Notes: generated by a model from the sequence alone, not told the origin. A DNA stretch of 64,000 nucleotides from Ancylobacter pratisalsi (GCF_010669125.1 NZ_CP048630.1:2306001-2370000); one strand, 5' to 3'. Shown: positions 18,301-25,890, counted from the stretch's first letter. A program made the numbers and translations.

Positions 18301-18503
18301 TTCTTTCCCAGGAACTCGGCATGGCTATAGCCGAGCATCTTGACCAGGTAGGGGTTGACGTCCTCGATCTGCGCCGTGTCGGCATTGATCAGCAGGATGC
18401 CGTCCTGTGCGGTCTCGAACAGCCGGCGATAGCGCGCCTCCGACATACGCAGCGCACGACCAGCCGCCGCCTCAGGGCGTGGATCTGTCGATCGTGGGCG
18501 CAT
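15330..18503 (-). CDS. PAS-GAF-PAS-GAF-GGDEF-EAL protein, probable c-di-GMP phosphodiesterase
   Basis: A soluble multi-sensor cyclic di-GMP enzyme. Counting from the ATG at 18539, the order is PAS 33-147, GAF 155-325, PAS 340-457, GAF 463-632, GGDEF 638-800 and EAL 808-1060. The GGDEF signature is degenerate (GADHF, 720-724), so cyclase activity is unlikely. The EAL domain keeps its catalytic set: EALVRW, NVSPVQL, ELEITES, DDFGTGFSS, LKID, VAEGVET and QGYFFSKP. Output is therefore predicted to be cyclic di-GMP hydrolysis, with GADHF perhaps binding GTP as an activator. The ATG at 18503 is chosen because AAGGGAGG lies about 10 bp upstream (1,057 residues). No membrane segment is seen. Confidence 0.93.
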   Translation of the reverse strand: MRPRSTDPRPEAAAGRALRMSEARYRRLFETAQDGILLINADTAQIEDVNPYLVKMLGYSHAEFLGKKLWEVGPFADFAESKAMFAELQTSGYVRYEHLPLKTKAGTPVAVEFVSNSYSCEDVKVVQCNIRDISARRAAEEQAGQHSRLYAALSQCNHVIVHCSTKEELFPEICRIAVELGGASMAWIGLVVADTLSVLPVASWGDTDGYLKGIQISMRDDTPFGRGPVGRAMRENQPVWLQDIMHAPAMEPWRERMEPSGWTTSAALPLRTGGIAVGVLNVYSDQATFFDEPARDLLRQLAMDISFALDGFARETRRKQAEEALQASKDEFLTLAEAVPQIVWATQPDGSNIYFNKRWEDYTGLAIEESHGDAWIRQFHPAEQPQIREDWRRAASGNDTYERENRLRDAQGLYRWFLTRGVAQRDVAGRIVKWFGTCTDIHELTSAKLKIRRLNRVYAVLSSINSLIIRATNREELFREMCRIAIEVGGFSACTMSLVEPHTMTLILVASEGRNEPFLERLRSALASPDEAPKTLTARAVREKTPVIVNDYERDPRALHGREWAAFGARSMVALPVMKSGEAVAVLALYAESVDFFDEEEMGLLKELIGDIAFAVDTIGKEERLRYLAYYDELTGLANRSLFLERLGQCLRAETSGRHKVALLIINLDRFKNVNDSLGRAAGDELLKQVAGWLSQNRGDANLVGRLGADHFGVVLPNVAAGRDLERRLDDVLRALVAHPFCLEGTELRVSATAGLALFPNDGGDAETLFRNAEAALKNAKARGGRFRLYSPTMTQAVQDKLSRETRLRDALEKQQFVLHLQPKVGLASGKVTSSEALVRWNDPHAGLVLPGQFVPSLEETGLIYEVGNWVLASAVDLYLRWRAQGIATGRIAVNVSPVQLRDPDFITELKRIISQDPHAAAGLELEITESVIMEDITTSVTNLHAIRAMGITVAIDDFGTGFSSLSYLAKLPVDGLKIDISFIREMTRSPVGLTLVSTIISLAHGLKLKVVAEGVETDEQFRLLRLLECDEMQGYFFSKPIPIDLFERTYLNAEGT

Positions 18504-18917
18504 GGGGCGACGGCCTCCCTTGGGGCGAAGCGCTCCCATTGTCCTTCGTGCGATCCACCACGAAACGACAGGGAGCTTGCGCCAGAAATATTTACACCCG
18601 CGTTCCCGGATCGCCTAAGGACAATCTGAAGAATAGATTGAATCGAAAGATTCAACTTGGGTCAGCAAAATCCAGGTTCTATTGAAGCTGAATCTTGGCA
18701 TTTTTATCGAGCGTTCGAGTTCACGGATTTGTCATCGGGTTCATGTTCATTTGATATTAAAAGCAAACCGAAAACATCTGCTGCCGCCTTCCCTGATTAG
18801 TCGGGCTGAACTCGAAAGCCTCTCTGTCCGTTGGGTTGCCTTTGACAGGCAGAGTCGGCTGGGCTTGGCCGCCCCCTTCATCCGCTGCCCCCTGTGTCTT
18901 CTGGTCCGGAGGCAGAC
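18504..18917. other. intergenic stretch between EAL gene and the scar region
   Basis: About 410 bp without a supported gene. The part from 18580 to 18790 is noticeably AT-richer than the rest of the window and probably contains the promoter of the leftward EAL gene. No RNA gene or repeat was recognised. Confidence 0.4.
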
Positions 18918-19094
18918 ATGCCTTACGGGGCGCGTTCGGGGCGGGTTATGCCGGGTGAGCCCGTTCCGCCGCTGTTCGAGATCGGGGACGTGCGTTTCGC
19001 CATGAACGGACGCGATCTCATCGGTCCCATCACCCTCACGATCCTCACTGGCGCTCTCATCGGCCTGGCTGACCCATCCGCCGCGACGGCCTGA
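18918..19094 (+). pseudogene. 5' stub of an ABC transporter ATPase gene (siderophore/metal type)
   Basis: An ATG with a good GGAGG site (18908-18912) opens a frame whose first 50 residues (PLFEIGDVRFAMNGRDLIG, then PITLTI and ALIGL) match the first strands of FhuC/FepC-like ATPases. The sequence breaks off exactly where the Walker A loop should follow and stops at 19094. With no Walker A, Q-loop or signature motif it cannot function. It is a fragment left by a deletion in the scar region. The subfamily is a guess. Confidence 0.55.
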
Positions 19095-19118
19095 AACTGC
19101 CCGGCCAGATCGGCGACA

Positions 19119-19436
19119 TCAGCGAGCCGGAACCAGAGTTCGAGAAGGATCCGGTGCGCCGTTCAGGTCCGTCGGTCCTGATAGCGAGGCCTTGGAATGA
19201 TGCGAGATGACCAGCCCGTTGTTGCGCCCGGAGGCGGCGGAGCCGATCTCGTTGCCCTCGAGCAGGATCACGTTGGCGCCGCTGTCACGCGCCCCAAGAG
19301 CTGCGGCGAGGCCGGTGAAGCTGCCACCCACCACCAAAACGTCACAGGAGCGGTCGCCCGTCAGCGCCAACGCCGTGTGGCGGGCGACAGTGGTCTTGCA
19401 CCACAGATGAGGGGTCTTCCAGTCGACCTCAAACAC
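19119..19436 (-). pseudogene. truncated FAD-dependent oxidoreductase, N-terminal part
   Basis: Starts with a GTG overlapping the livF stop, so it was once translationally coupled. The first 85 or so residues match the DAO-type FAD fold: CDVLVVGGSFTGLAAALGA is the dinucleotide-binding loop, and LLEGNEIGSAASGRNNG is the characteristic downstream motif. Similarity ends near HHSKAS and the frame stops about 20 residues later. A complete member is about 430 residues, so three quarters are missing. It is non-functional. Confidence 0.75.
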
Positions 19437-20178
19437 GCAGCGTTTCCTCGGTGGCGCCGCACAGATAGGCCTCGCCAAGTGCCGAATGAGCCGCAATGTC
19501 CTGCGCCGGCCCGTGGAGGCGGATCCGGCCGGTGTTGAGCAGATAGGCGTAGTCGCCGCATTTGAGGGCGCGTTGAACGTTCTGCTCGACCAGCAGGATC
19601 GAGATGCCCGCCTTCGACAGCTCGAGGATGATTCGGAAGATCTGGTGTACGATCTTCGGTGCGAGGCCAAGCGAGGGCTCGTCGAGCATCAAGAGCACCG
19701 GCTCGGCCATCAGCGCCCGGCCGATAGCGAGCATCTGCTGCTGCCCGCCGGACATGCGGCTCCCCACGCTGTTGCGTCGCTCCTTCAGGATCGGGAACAG
19801 CTCGAACACCTCGGCGCGCAGAGCCTCGAAACTCTTGCCGCCTCTCCCGATATGGGCGGCGACGAGGTTCTCCTCGACGGTGAGCCGCTGAAATATCTGC
19901 CAGCCCTCCCGGCAGTGGGTCAGGCCGAGCCGCACCACCTGCTCCGGCTTTGCGCCGGTGATGTCCCGCCCGTCGAAGGTGACATGCCCGGCGCTGGCGC
20001 TCGCGACACCAGAGATTGAATTGAGCAGGGTCGTCTTGCCCGCCCCGTTGGGTCCGAGGATGACCACGATCTCCTGCCGGTCGACCTCGAGGTCGATGCC
20101 TTCAAGAACGCTGACGCGGCCGTATCCCGAGCTGAGTCCGGCGATCTTGAGCAGCGGTTCGGATGTCGTCGATGTCAT
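19429..20178 (-). CDS. livF: branched-chain amino acid-type ABC transporter ATP-binding protein (LivF-like), orphaned
   Basis: A complete 249-residue LivF-type ATPase: Walker A GPNGAGKTT, LTHCREGWQIFQRLTVEENL, signature MSGGQQQMLAIGRAL, Walker B LLMLDEPSLGLAP, and LLVEQNVQRAL. LivF works with LivG, LivH, LivM and a binding protein to import branched-chain or related amino acids and amides. None of the partners is present: upstream is an insertion-sequence remnant about 60 bp from the ATG, and downstream the oxidoreductase is truncated. The gene appears to be the survivor of a disrupted operon and may lack a promoter. The ATG at 20178 fits the family N-terminus; longer starts run into the insertion sequence. 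Confidence 0.88.
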   Translation of the reverse strand: MTSTTSEPLLKIAGLSSGYGRVSVLEGIDLEVDRQEIVVILGPNGAGKTTLLNSISGVASASAGHVTFDGRDITGAKPEQVVRLGLTHCREGWQIFQRLTVEENLVAAHIGRGGKSFEALRAEVFELFPILKERRNSVGSRMSGGQQQMLAIGRALMAEPVLLMLDEPSLGLAPKIVHQIFRIILELSKAGISILLVEQNVQRALKCGDYAYLLNTGRIRLHGPAQDIAAHSALGEAYLCGATEETLRV

Positions 20179-20301
20179 TGTCGGTTCCGAGATAGGCGAG
20201 CCGAACGTCGGTACTGTGCTGCACCTCCGCAGGGGTATGGCCTGCCCCCTGAAAAGTGGTCCTCCGTGAAGTAGGCTTTCGGGCCTTTGGAGGATGGCGC
20301 A

Positions 20302-20550
20302 ATGGCGCAGAAGAAGCACAAGCCGGAAGAGATCGTCGCGAAGCTTCGGCAGGTCGACGTTCTGGTGTCGCAGGGGCGCCCCGTTGCCGAAGCGATCCGG
20401 GCGATCGGGGTGACGTCGTTCACGTATTACCGCTGGCGCAAGGAGTTCGGCGGGCTGAAGAGCGACCAGGTCAAGCGGCTGCGGAAGGCGGTCTCGGATC
20501 TGACGCTCGAGAAGCTGATCCTGAAGGAAGCTGCGGCGGGAAACTTCTGA
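20302..20550 (+). pseudogene. IS3-family OrfA with small internal deletion
   Basis: An 82-residue DNA-binding protein with the IS3 OrfA helix-turn-helix (HKPEEIVAKLRQVDVLVSQG, VTSFTYYRWRKEFGGL) and the ending VSDLTLEKLILKEAA. Typical OrfA proteins of this subgroup carry about ten more residues, the leucine-zipper piece between QVKRL and RKAV. Here QVKRL joins RKAVSDL directly. An in-frame deletion between two CGGCTG repeats would explain it. GGAGG precedes the ATG. It probably no longer supports transposition because orfB is broken. Confidence 0.75.
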
Positions 20551-20858
20551 GCCCCGCCCGGCGCCGTCGCTGCGTCGAACACGTCGTGAGCAAGCTCGGC
20601 GTGTCGGAACGGCTGGCGTGCCGGGTTCTGGGGCAACATCGATCGACCCAACGCAAGGTGCCGGAGGGCCGTGCCGACGAGGCGGCCCTGACCGCGGACA
20701 TCGTCGAACTCGCCACCCGGTACGGACGCTATGGCTATCGCCGGATCACGGCCTTGCTGCACGCCGCCGGGTGGGCGGTGAACGTCAAGCGGGTGGAGCG
20801 GATCTGGCGGCGGGAGGGGCTCAAGGTGCCGCACAAGCAACCGAAGAAAGGCCGACTA
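20547..20858 (+). pseudogene. IS3-family OrfB (transposase) N-terminal fragment
   Basis: Lies in the -1 frame relative to orfA, as expected for IS3 elements that make OrfAB by frameshifting. It reads SPARRRRCVEHVV, then YGRYGYRRITALLHAAGW and GLKVPHKQPKKGRL, the helix-turn-helix and HTH_21 part. It breaks off before the DDE integrase core. About two thirds of the transposase is missing, so it is inactive. Confidence 0.8.
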
Positions 20859-20899
20859 TGCATTAGGGTCAAACTGGACCACTCAATCGGGGCAGGCCA

Positions 20900-22363
20900 C
20901 TGGCTTCGGTGTCTCAGCACCAGCGCCAGAAGAATGGCGAGCAGACGAAGAACCGCATGCGCGCGCGTGTGCAGAATGGATATTGGGTGTTTCAGGCTCC
21001 GGTCGGCGACCGCTACGAGCGCGTCAGCGGACACGGGAAGATTCTCGTGCGCGACGAGCCTAACGCTTCGGTCTTGCAGGAAGCACTCGAAGGCTATGCC
21101 TCGGGGCGCTTTGCGACTCAGGTCGAAGTGAAACGCTTCCTTGAGCGGCAGCCGTCATTCCTCAAGGACTTGCCGAACGGCGAAATCCGCAATCAGCGTG
21201 TCAACGACATGCTGACGCGCGTTGTCTATGCCGGATATGTCGAAGCGCCATCATGGGGCGTTGCCCTGATGAAAGGAAAGCACGACGGCCTGATATCCTT
21301 CGAGACTTTCGAGAAGATACAGGCGCGGCTGAAAGGCAACGCGAAAGCGGCGGCGCGCAAAGACATAAGTTCGGATTTCCCGCTTCGGGGATTCAATCTC
21401 TGCGAAGATTGCGGCAAGCCGCTCACGACGCGCTGGTCGAAAAGCCAGACGGGCAAGGTCTATCCCTATTACCTTTGTGCGACGAAGGGATGCGAGAGCT
21501 ATCGCAAGTCCATCAAGCGCGAAGAGTTGGAGAGTGAGTTTGAGGACGTGTTACAGCGCCTGGAGCCGTCAGAGAGTCTGTTCAAGCTCGTGAAGGCGAT
21601 GTTCAAGGACGCATGGGATGCGCGCCTTGCACAGGCTTCGCAGAGCGCGAAGACGCTGCGCGCCGGTATCGTCACCATCGAAAAGCAGATCGCTGCCCTG
21701 CTCGACCGCATTGTCGAATCTGGCAATCGGTCTGTGATCGCTGCTTACGAGAAGCGCGTCTCCAAGCTTGAGAATGAGAAGATTCTGGCAGAGGAAAAAC
21801 TCGCCCAAAACGGCAAGCCAAAGCACACCTTCGAGGAGTCGTTCGAACTCGCGATGGCGTTTCTTTCAAGCCCTTGGAATATATGGGAAAACTCCGACAT
21901 TCTGGGCAAGAAAACAGTGCTCAGACTGGCCTTTTTGGAGCCTATTGCATACTGCCGGAATCAGGGACTTCGAACTCCCACTTTAGCCTTTTCATTCAAG
22001 GCTTTAGAGGGGATTTACAGTGGAAAAAGCGAGATGGCGCGCCCGAAGAGATTCGAACTCCTGACCCCCAGATTCGTAGTCTGGTGCTCTATCCAGCTGA
22101 GCTACGGGCGCCTTGCCCACTTTTGTGATGGGCAAATCTCTCTGTCAAACCGTGCGGCGACGTCGAGGGCCCGTGAGCTACCCCGTTTCGCTGCGTATTG
22201 CAATATCCCCCACGCAGCAGAATGCGCATGCGCTGTCTTCTCCACCGCGAAGGCGCCGCCGGGGCGTGGATGTTCAGCGGATCTCAAACGGCAGATTGGC
22301 GGTGGCGGCGGCGCCGTGTGGGTCGGTCAGTTCGACAAAAAGCCGGTAATGCCCTGGGGATAG
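20900..22363 (+). pseudogene. large serine recombinase lacking its catalytic domain
   Basis: Homology starts at the very base after the insertion sequence (ASVSQHQRQKNGEQTK). It covers the end of the resolvase domain, the recombinase domain (RYERVSGHGKILVRDEPN through IRNQRVNDML) and a zinc ribbon (CEDCGKPLTTRW, YYLCATKGC). The last region is a coiled-coil-like C-terminal part (KLENEKILAEEKLAQNG). The N-terminal 140 or so residues with the serine nucleophile are gone, so it cannot recombine DNA. The open frame continues through the antisense of tRNA-Arg (MARPKRFELLTPRFVV) to 22363. That suggests the tRNA served as attachment site; the real C-terminus is probably near 22030-22110. Confidence 0.8.
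22035..22111 (-). tRNA. tRNA-Arg(ACG)
   Basis: A full cloverleaf on the minus strand: acceptor GCGCCCG (22111 downward) pairs with CGGGCGC, and the D-arm holds GCTCAGCTGGATAGAGC. The anticodon stem CCAGA/TCTGG encloses CTACGAA with anticodon ACG, and the T-arm carries TTCGAAT. CCA is encoded at 22035-22037. The total is 77 nt including CCA. ACG, edited to ICG, reads CGU, CGC and CGA, so this is normally an essential tRNA. The 3' end adjoins the broken recombinase and probably was the attachment site. Confidence 0.96.
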
Positions 22364-23572
22364 GGAGCCGATGCCGGCGCTATTGAGGTTTCCATCCCGA
22401 ACCGCGCCGGGAAAGGTTGGCGGAACGCGTTCGGCATCGCCGCCGATGCCGGCTGCGCGGCTTTCCGCCATCACGGTCCAGGTCGCGGTGAGGGGGTCTC
22501 CATCAGGATCGGAGGCTTCCAGTTCCACGCGTCCCGGCGCCTTGGCGGGCCAGGAGGCGAAGGGCGCGCTGGGGTCCCCGGCGACGCGCAGCCAGGCGAT
22601 GCGGGGCGCGTGATTGCCGCCCGGCGTGTGCCCGCCCCAGGCATCGGCCATCGCCTCGGAGGCTTCCAGCCACGCGCCATTGGCCAGACGCAGGCTGTGC
22701 CAGCTCGGTGTGACCTCCTGCTTCTGTCCCCACAGGAAGAGGATGGTGCCGACGTCTTCATCGCCCAAGGCTTTGAGATAACGACGGAATTGAATGGCCT
22801 TCTGGGTCGAGCTGGGCTCAAAGGGGGCGCCCCAGGGCGTGGCAGCGGCCTGCCATTGGCCGAGGGCGCCGAGCTCGGTGATGACGATCGGCCCGGTCCA
22901 GCCCTGCCCGCGGGCGCGGGAGGGGGCGGTGTACAGTGCGTCGCCATAGGAGTTGATGCCCAGCACGTCGATGTGTGGCGCATGGGCTCGCAGCAGGGCG
23001 ACTTTGTCGGTGCCGGTCTCGGCGAGGACCGCGAGCGTGGGATGCGCGGGGTCGCGCCGCTTCACCATCGCGGCGACTTTCTCGATTTCCGGCCAGACCG
23101 GAGCGGGGTCCGCGAGGTCGACCTCGACCTCGTTGCCGATGCCCCACATCAGCACGGCCGGATGATTTTTGTATGCATCAACAATGGCTTGGAGATCATC
23201 CAGCTGGCGCGCGACGAAGCCGGGGTCGGTGTAATCGGCCCCCTGGCGCGGCTGGCCGACCCATAGGCCGACGATCACCTTGAGCCCGGCCCGGGCGGCG
23301 GCGTCGAGGGTTGGCCCAGGGTCCTCGCCATAGGTGCGGATGGTGGTGGCCCCGAGGGCCTTGAGCTCGGCAAGGGGGCCGTTTCCCGCCGCGCCGCGCA
23401 CCGCGAAGGGGCGGCCATCGACGAGAATCCGCGCGCCATCGATGCGGATCTCGGCCATGTCGTCGGCGTGGAGCGTGAGGGTTGTGAGGTGGAGCGTGAG
23501 GACGGTGAGGAGCGCGAGGAGCGTGCGGCCGCGCCTCGGGCCCCCGGCTGCGCGCTCTCCCGCCAGGGTCAT
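22274..23572 (-). CDS. secreted glycoside hydrolase-like TIM-barrel protein (clan GH-A type)
   Basis: A 432-residue protein with a signal-like N-terminus: basic residues, hydrophobic LLALLTVLTLHLTTLTLHA, then DD. The barrel shows IRIDGARILVDGRPFAVRG as in GH2-type catalytic domains and MWGIGNEVEVD, whose Glu148 would be the acid/base. Also visible are GINSYGDA and ITELGALGQW, whose Glu233 would be the nucleophile. The last 100 residues look like an Ig-like domain. It probably acts on a glucan or other glycan in the periplasm; the substrate is unknown. The ATG at 23572 has GAGGGTGA upstream. An ATG at 23632 overlapping the kinase gene is an alternative. It is co-directional with the kinase. 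Confidence 0.75.
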   Translation of the reverse strand: MTLAGERAAGGPRRGRTLLALLTVLTLHLTTLTLHADDMAEIRIDGARILVDGRPFAVRGAAGNGPLAELKALGATTIRTYGEDPGPTLDAAARAGLKVIVGLWVGQPRQGADYTDPGFVARQLDDLQAIVDAYKNHPAVLMWGIGNEVEVDLADPAPVWPEIEKVAAMVKRRDPAHPTLAVLAETGTDKVALLRAHAPHIDVLGINSYGDALYTAPSRARGQGWTGPIVITELGALGQWQAAATPWGAPFEPSSTQKAIQFRRYLKALGDEDVGTILFLWGQKQEVTPSWHSLRLANGAWLEASEAMADAWGGHTPGGNHAPRIAWLRVAGDPSAPFASWPAKAPGRVELEASDPDGDPLTATWTVMAESRAAGIGGDAERVPPTFPGAVRDGNLNSAGIGSLSPGHYRLFVELTDPHGAAATANLPFEIR

Positions 23573-23624
23573 CGCGCGGGTCACCCTCTCGTCGCCAGGC
23601 CGGCCCTGCCTGCGCCGGTCCGGT

Positions 23625-25181
23625 TCAGCCATGCGAGCGCTGGGCGCGGTGGGCGTCGAGGTCGACGGGGCGGTCGGGCAGGCGAAGCTGGAAGGTGGCG
23701 CCGATGGTTCCCGGCACGAGCTGGATGTCGCCGCCATGGGCCTGCATCAGCTCGGCAGCGATGGCGAGGCCAAGGCCGGTTCCCCCGCGCCGCGCGGAGC
23801 CCTGGAAGGGCTCGAACAGGTGGGCGCGGGCGCGCTGGGGCACGCCGGGGCCGGTGTCGGCCACCTCGATGACGACGATGGCGCCTTCGCGGCGGCCGGT
23901 GATCCGGATCTGGTCGCGCTCGGGGTCGTTCGGGGCGCGGGCGGCAAGCGCATCCATGGCGTTGCGCGAGAGATTGAGCAGGATGCGAAACAGCTGGTCC
24001 GGGTCGGCGTCGACCATGAGGCCGCGCTCGATCGATTCGATCCAGCCAATGGTGCTGGTCTCCTCGCCGAGGCCCAGCGTGCCGCGTACCTCGCCCACCA
24101 GCGCGGCAAGGGCGACCATGCGCCGCTGCGGGGCGGGCTCCACCGCCTTTCCATAGGCCAGGGTGTGCTCGCAATAGGCGATGGCGCGATCGAGGGCGGC
24201 CTCCAGCTTGGGGGTGAAGCGCTGCACGGCGGGGTCGTCGATGTCGGCAAGGCGGTCGGAGATGAGCTGCACCGAGGCCAGCAGGTTGCGCAGGTCGTGA
24301 TTGATCTTCGAGACCGCGAGGCCGAGGGCGGCGAGATGGGTCTTCTGCTGCAGTGTGTCGGTGATCTGCTGCTGCATGGTGACGAACTCGCGCTCGGCCT
24401 GGCCGATCTCGTCCATGCGGCCCACCGGTTCAAGCTCCAGCGCGGGAAGGGCCGGGTTCTCGCGGAAGGCGATCATGCGCCGTGTAAGCCGGCGCATCGG
24501 CCGGACAAACATCCAGGCGAGGCCGAGATAGACCAGCGCGCCGGTGAGCGCGGTGATGATGAGCGAGATCAGCAGCACGTTGCGGGTGAAGCGCAGCATC
24601 GCCTTGCGCAGCGGGGTCTCGTCGATGACGATTTCCACGAAGCCGCCGCCGCGCGGGGCGGTGCCGACCACGCGAAGGGTGCGCCCGTCCCGCGCGAGCA
24701 GCGTGTCGAACGCCTCGGACACCGCGAACCAGGGCGACACATCGCGCAGATCCGCATGGTGGTCGACATGGGGGGGCATGTCGGTGGAGGCGAGCAGCCG
24801 GCGCGTATCGTCGCGCTTGAGCGCCACCGTGATGGCCCCGACGCTGCCCAGCAGCTCACGGGTGAGCTGGGGCGGGATCATGTCTTCCGGCGCGGCATCG
24901 AGCACCAGCGCGGCGGTGCGCGCCCCCGCCAGCCGGTCCGAGAGCCAGTTGATGCGGAAGGCGGCCACGGCCGGCACGATGATAAGCACCTCGGCCAGCA
25001 TGATGAAGGCGAGGGTGAAAGCGAGCAGCTTGCCCGACAGCCCGAGATGGCGCGCGGAGGAGGGGCGTGCGACATCCGCCGCCACAAGGGTGTCGGCCGC
25101 CGCACGGGCTTCCTCCGGCCCTTCCGGGGGTCCCGGAGGCAGCGCCGACGACCCGTCCTGAACGTGCACGCGCCTGTTCAT
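23625..25181 (-). CDS. membrane sensor histidine kinase
   Basis: A 518-residue kinase with two membrane helices (about 52-74 and 202-226) bracketing a periplasmic sensor domain. Then come a HAMP-like segment (VRPMRRLTRRM), a coiled region, the phosphoacceptor box SKINHDLRNLLASVQL (His295), N-box LFRILLNLSRNAMDA, DTGPGVP and GGTGLGLAIAAELMQAHGG. All ATP-binding boxes are intact. No response regulator gene is nearby. The next gene encodes a secreted glycoside hydrolase starting 53 bp downstream, or overlapping if the longer start is used. The sensor may therefore monitor a glycan or envelope state. Confidence 0.92.
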   Translation of the reverse strand: MNRRVHVQDGSSALPPGPPEGPEEARAAADTLVAADVARPSSARHLGLSGKLLAFTLAFIMLAEVLIIVPAVAAFRINWLSDRLAGARTAALVLDAAPEDMIPPQLTRELLGSVGAITVALKRDDTRRLLASTDMPPHVDHHADLRDVSPWFAVSEAFDTLLARDGRTLRVVGTAPRGGGFVEIVIDETPLRKAMLRFTRNVLLISLIITALTGALVYLGLAWMFVRPMRRLTRRMIAFRENPALPALELEPVGRMDEIGQAEREFVTMQQQITDTLQQKTHLAALGLAVSKINHDLRNLLASVQLISDRLADIDDPAVQRFTPKLEAALDRAIAYCEHTLAYGKAVEPAPQRRMVALAALVGEVRGTLGLGEETSTIGWIESIERGLMVDADPDQLFRILLNLSRNAMDALAARAPNDPERDQIRITGRREGAIVVIEVADTGPGVPQRARAHLFEPFQGSARRGGTGLGLAIAAELMQAHGGDIQLVPGTIGATFQLRLPDRPVDLDAHRAQRSHG

Positions 25182-25529
25182 CTCACCTCGCCGTGCCCGG
25201 ATGACCGCGAATGGTCCGGCTTCCCGCCGGGCGGTGGCCGCCCTGATTCCCGCATCGGACCCGACGAATGCGGCAACGCAAGGACACCTCTCATTCGCGT
25301 GATATAGTACGCGCTGTGGCCGTGGACAGATCTGCGAACGCCGATCCTTGATTTAGCTTCCCATTTTTCCGGCCGGGGGATGTCGCCGTCGCACGGCGGG
25401 TTTCGCCCGCGGCGTGGGGCGGTGAGGACCTGCGGCGACGACTTGCGGCCCGCCGCGAGGCTTTGATTCCTCGCGCTACGTCAGACCCGCCGGTGTGCCG
25501 CCGCGCCGCCGGAACCTTGCGCGACGTGA
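25182..25529. other. intergenic stretch upstream of rpmH promoter
   Basis: About 350 bp with no supported gene. It should contain the leftward promoter of the histidine kinase gene near 25190-25310. GATATAGTACGC around 25300 is the only promoter-like motif noted. No DnaA boxes were seen, although rpmH neighbours the origin in many other bacteria. Confidence 0.4.
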
Positions 25530-25558
25530 TTGACTCGCGCGGGCGCCGCCCCTATAAG
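25530..25558 (+). promoter_or_regulatory. sigma-70 type promoter of rpmH-rnpA-yidC
   Basis: TTGACT (25530-25535) and TATAAG (25553-25558) are separated by exactly 17 bp. Transcription would start near 25565, leaving a leader of about 130 nt before rpmH. This is the best-looking housekeeping promoter in the window, as expected for a ribosomal protein operon. Confidence 0.75.
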
Positions 25559-25693
25559 CCGCCCCGAACCTCGGCTGCCCGGCGGTCGGGTGGTCCCCCT
25601 ATTTGCGCATCGGTACCGTGGCGTTTTCGCGGCTGGCCGGATCAGGGGTGACTCTCGAACCGGTGGCCTAACCATTAAAGCGGAGAAGAACCC

Positions 25694-25828
25694 GTGAAGC
25701 GCACTTATCAACCGAGCAAGCTCGTGCGCGCCCGTCGGCACGGCTTTCGTGCGCGCATGGCGACCAGCAACGGCCGTAAGATTCTGAACGCCCGCCGGGC
25801 TCATGGTCGTAAGCGCCTTTCGGCCTGA
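25694..25828 (+). CDS. rpmH: 50S ribosomal protein L34
   Basis: A 44-residue, very basic protein. [20 protein letters not shown] at the N-terminus is diagnostic of L34, and the protein ends GRKRLSA. It begins with GTG at 25694, with GGAGAAG 6-12 bp upstream. It is the first gene of the conserved rpmH-rnpA-yidC run and is part of the large ribosomal subunit. Confidence 0.98.
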   Translation: MKRTYQPSKLVRARRHGFRARMATSNGRKILNARRAHGRKRLSA

Positions 25829-25890
25829 CGTCCGATTTCGGCCCCCTATGGCTGGGGCCGCTGCCCTGCTGCCTGAAGATCGGCGCCCGT

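Larger units (their letters stand above)
20238..20899 (+). mobile_element. internally deleted IS3-family insertion sequence
   Basis: Terminal inverted repeats are recognisable. The left end TGGCCTGCCCCCTGAAAAGT (to 20262) matches the complement of the right end (20876-20899, closing in GGGGCAGGCCA) over about 25 bp with a few mismatches and one gap. Inside are orfA and only the first 100 codons of orfB, giving 662 bp instead of the usual 1.2-1.3 kb. No target duplication is seen: left flank GGGGTA, right flank CTGGCT. A deletion removed the catalytic DDE part of orfB while keeping the right end, so the element could move only in trans. It directly truncates the recombinase at its right border. 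Confidence 0.85.

Noticed and set aside
20302..20858. Functional OrfAB transposase by programmed frameshifting
   Set aside because: orfB is in the right -1 frame, but I see no A-rich slippery heptamer, and the DDE catalytic region is deleted.
22035..22363. Coding extension of the recombinase across tRNA-Arg and into the glycoside-hydrolase 3' end
   Set aside because: The peptide from this stretch (RFELLTPRFVV type) is the well-known artefact of translating antisense tRNA sequence. The true end of the recombinase is probably near the tRNA.
25182..25693. Possible replication origin upstream of rpmH
   Set aside because: rpmH lies near oriC in many bacteria, but there is no dnaA gene, no DnaA-box cluster and no AT-rich unwinding region here. 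In Hyphomicrobiales the origin is usually elsewhere.
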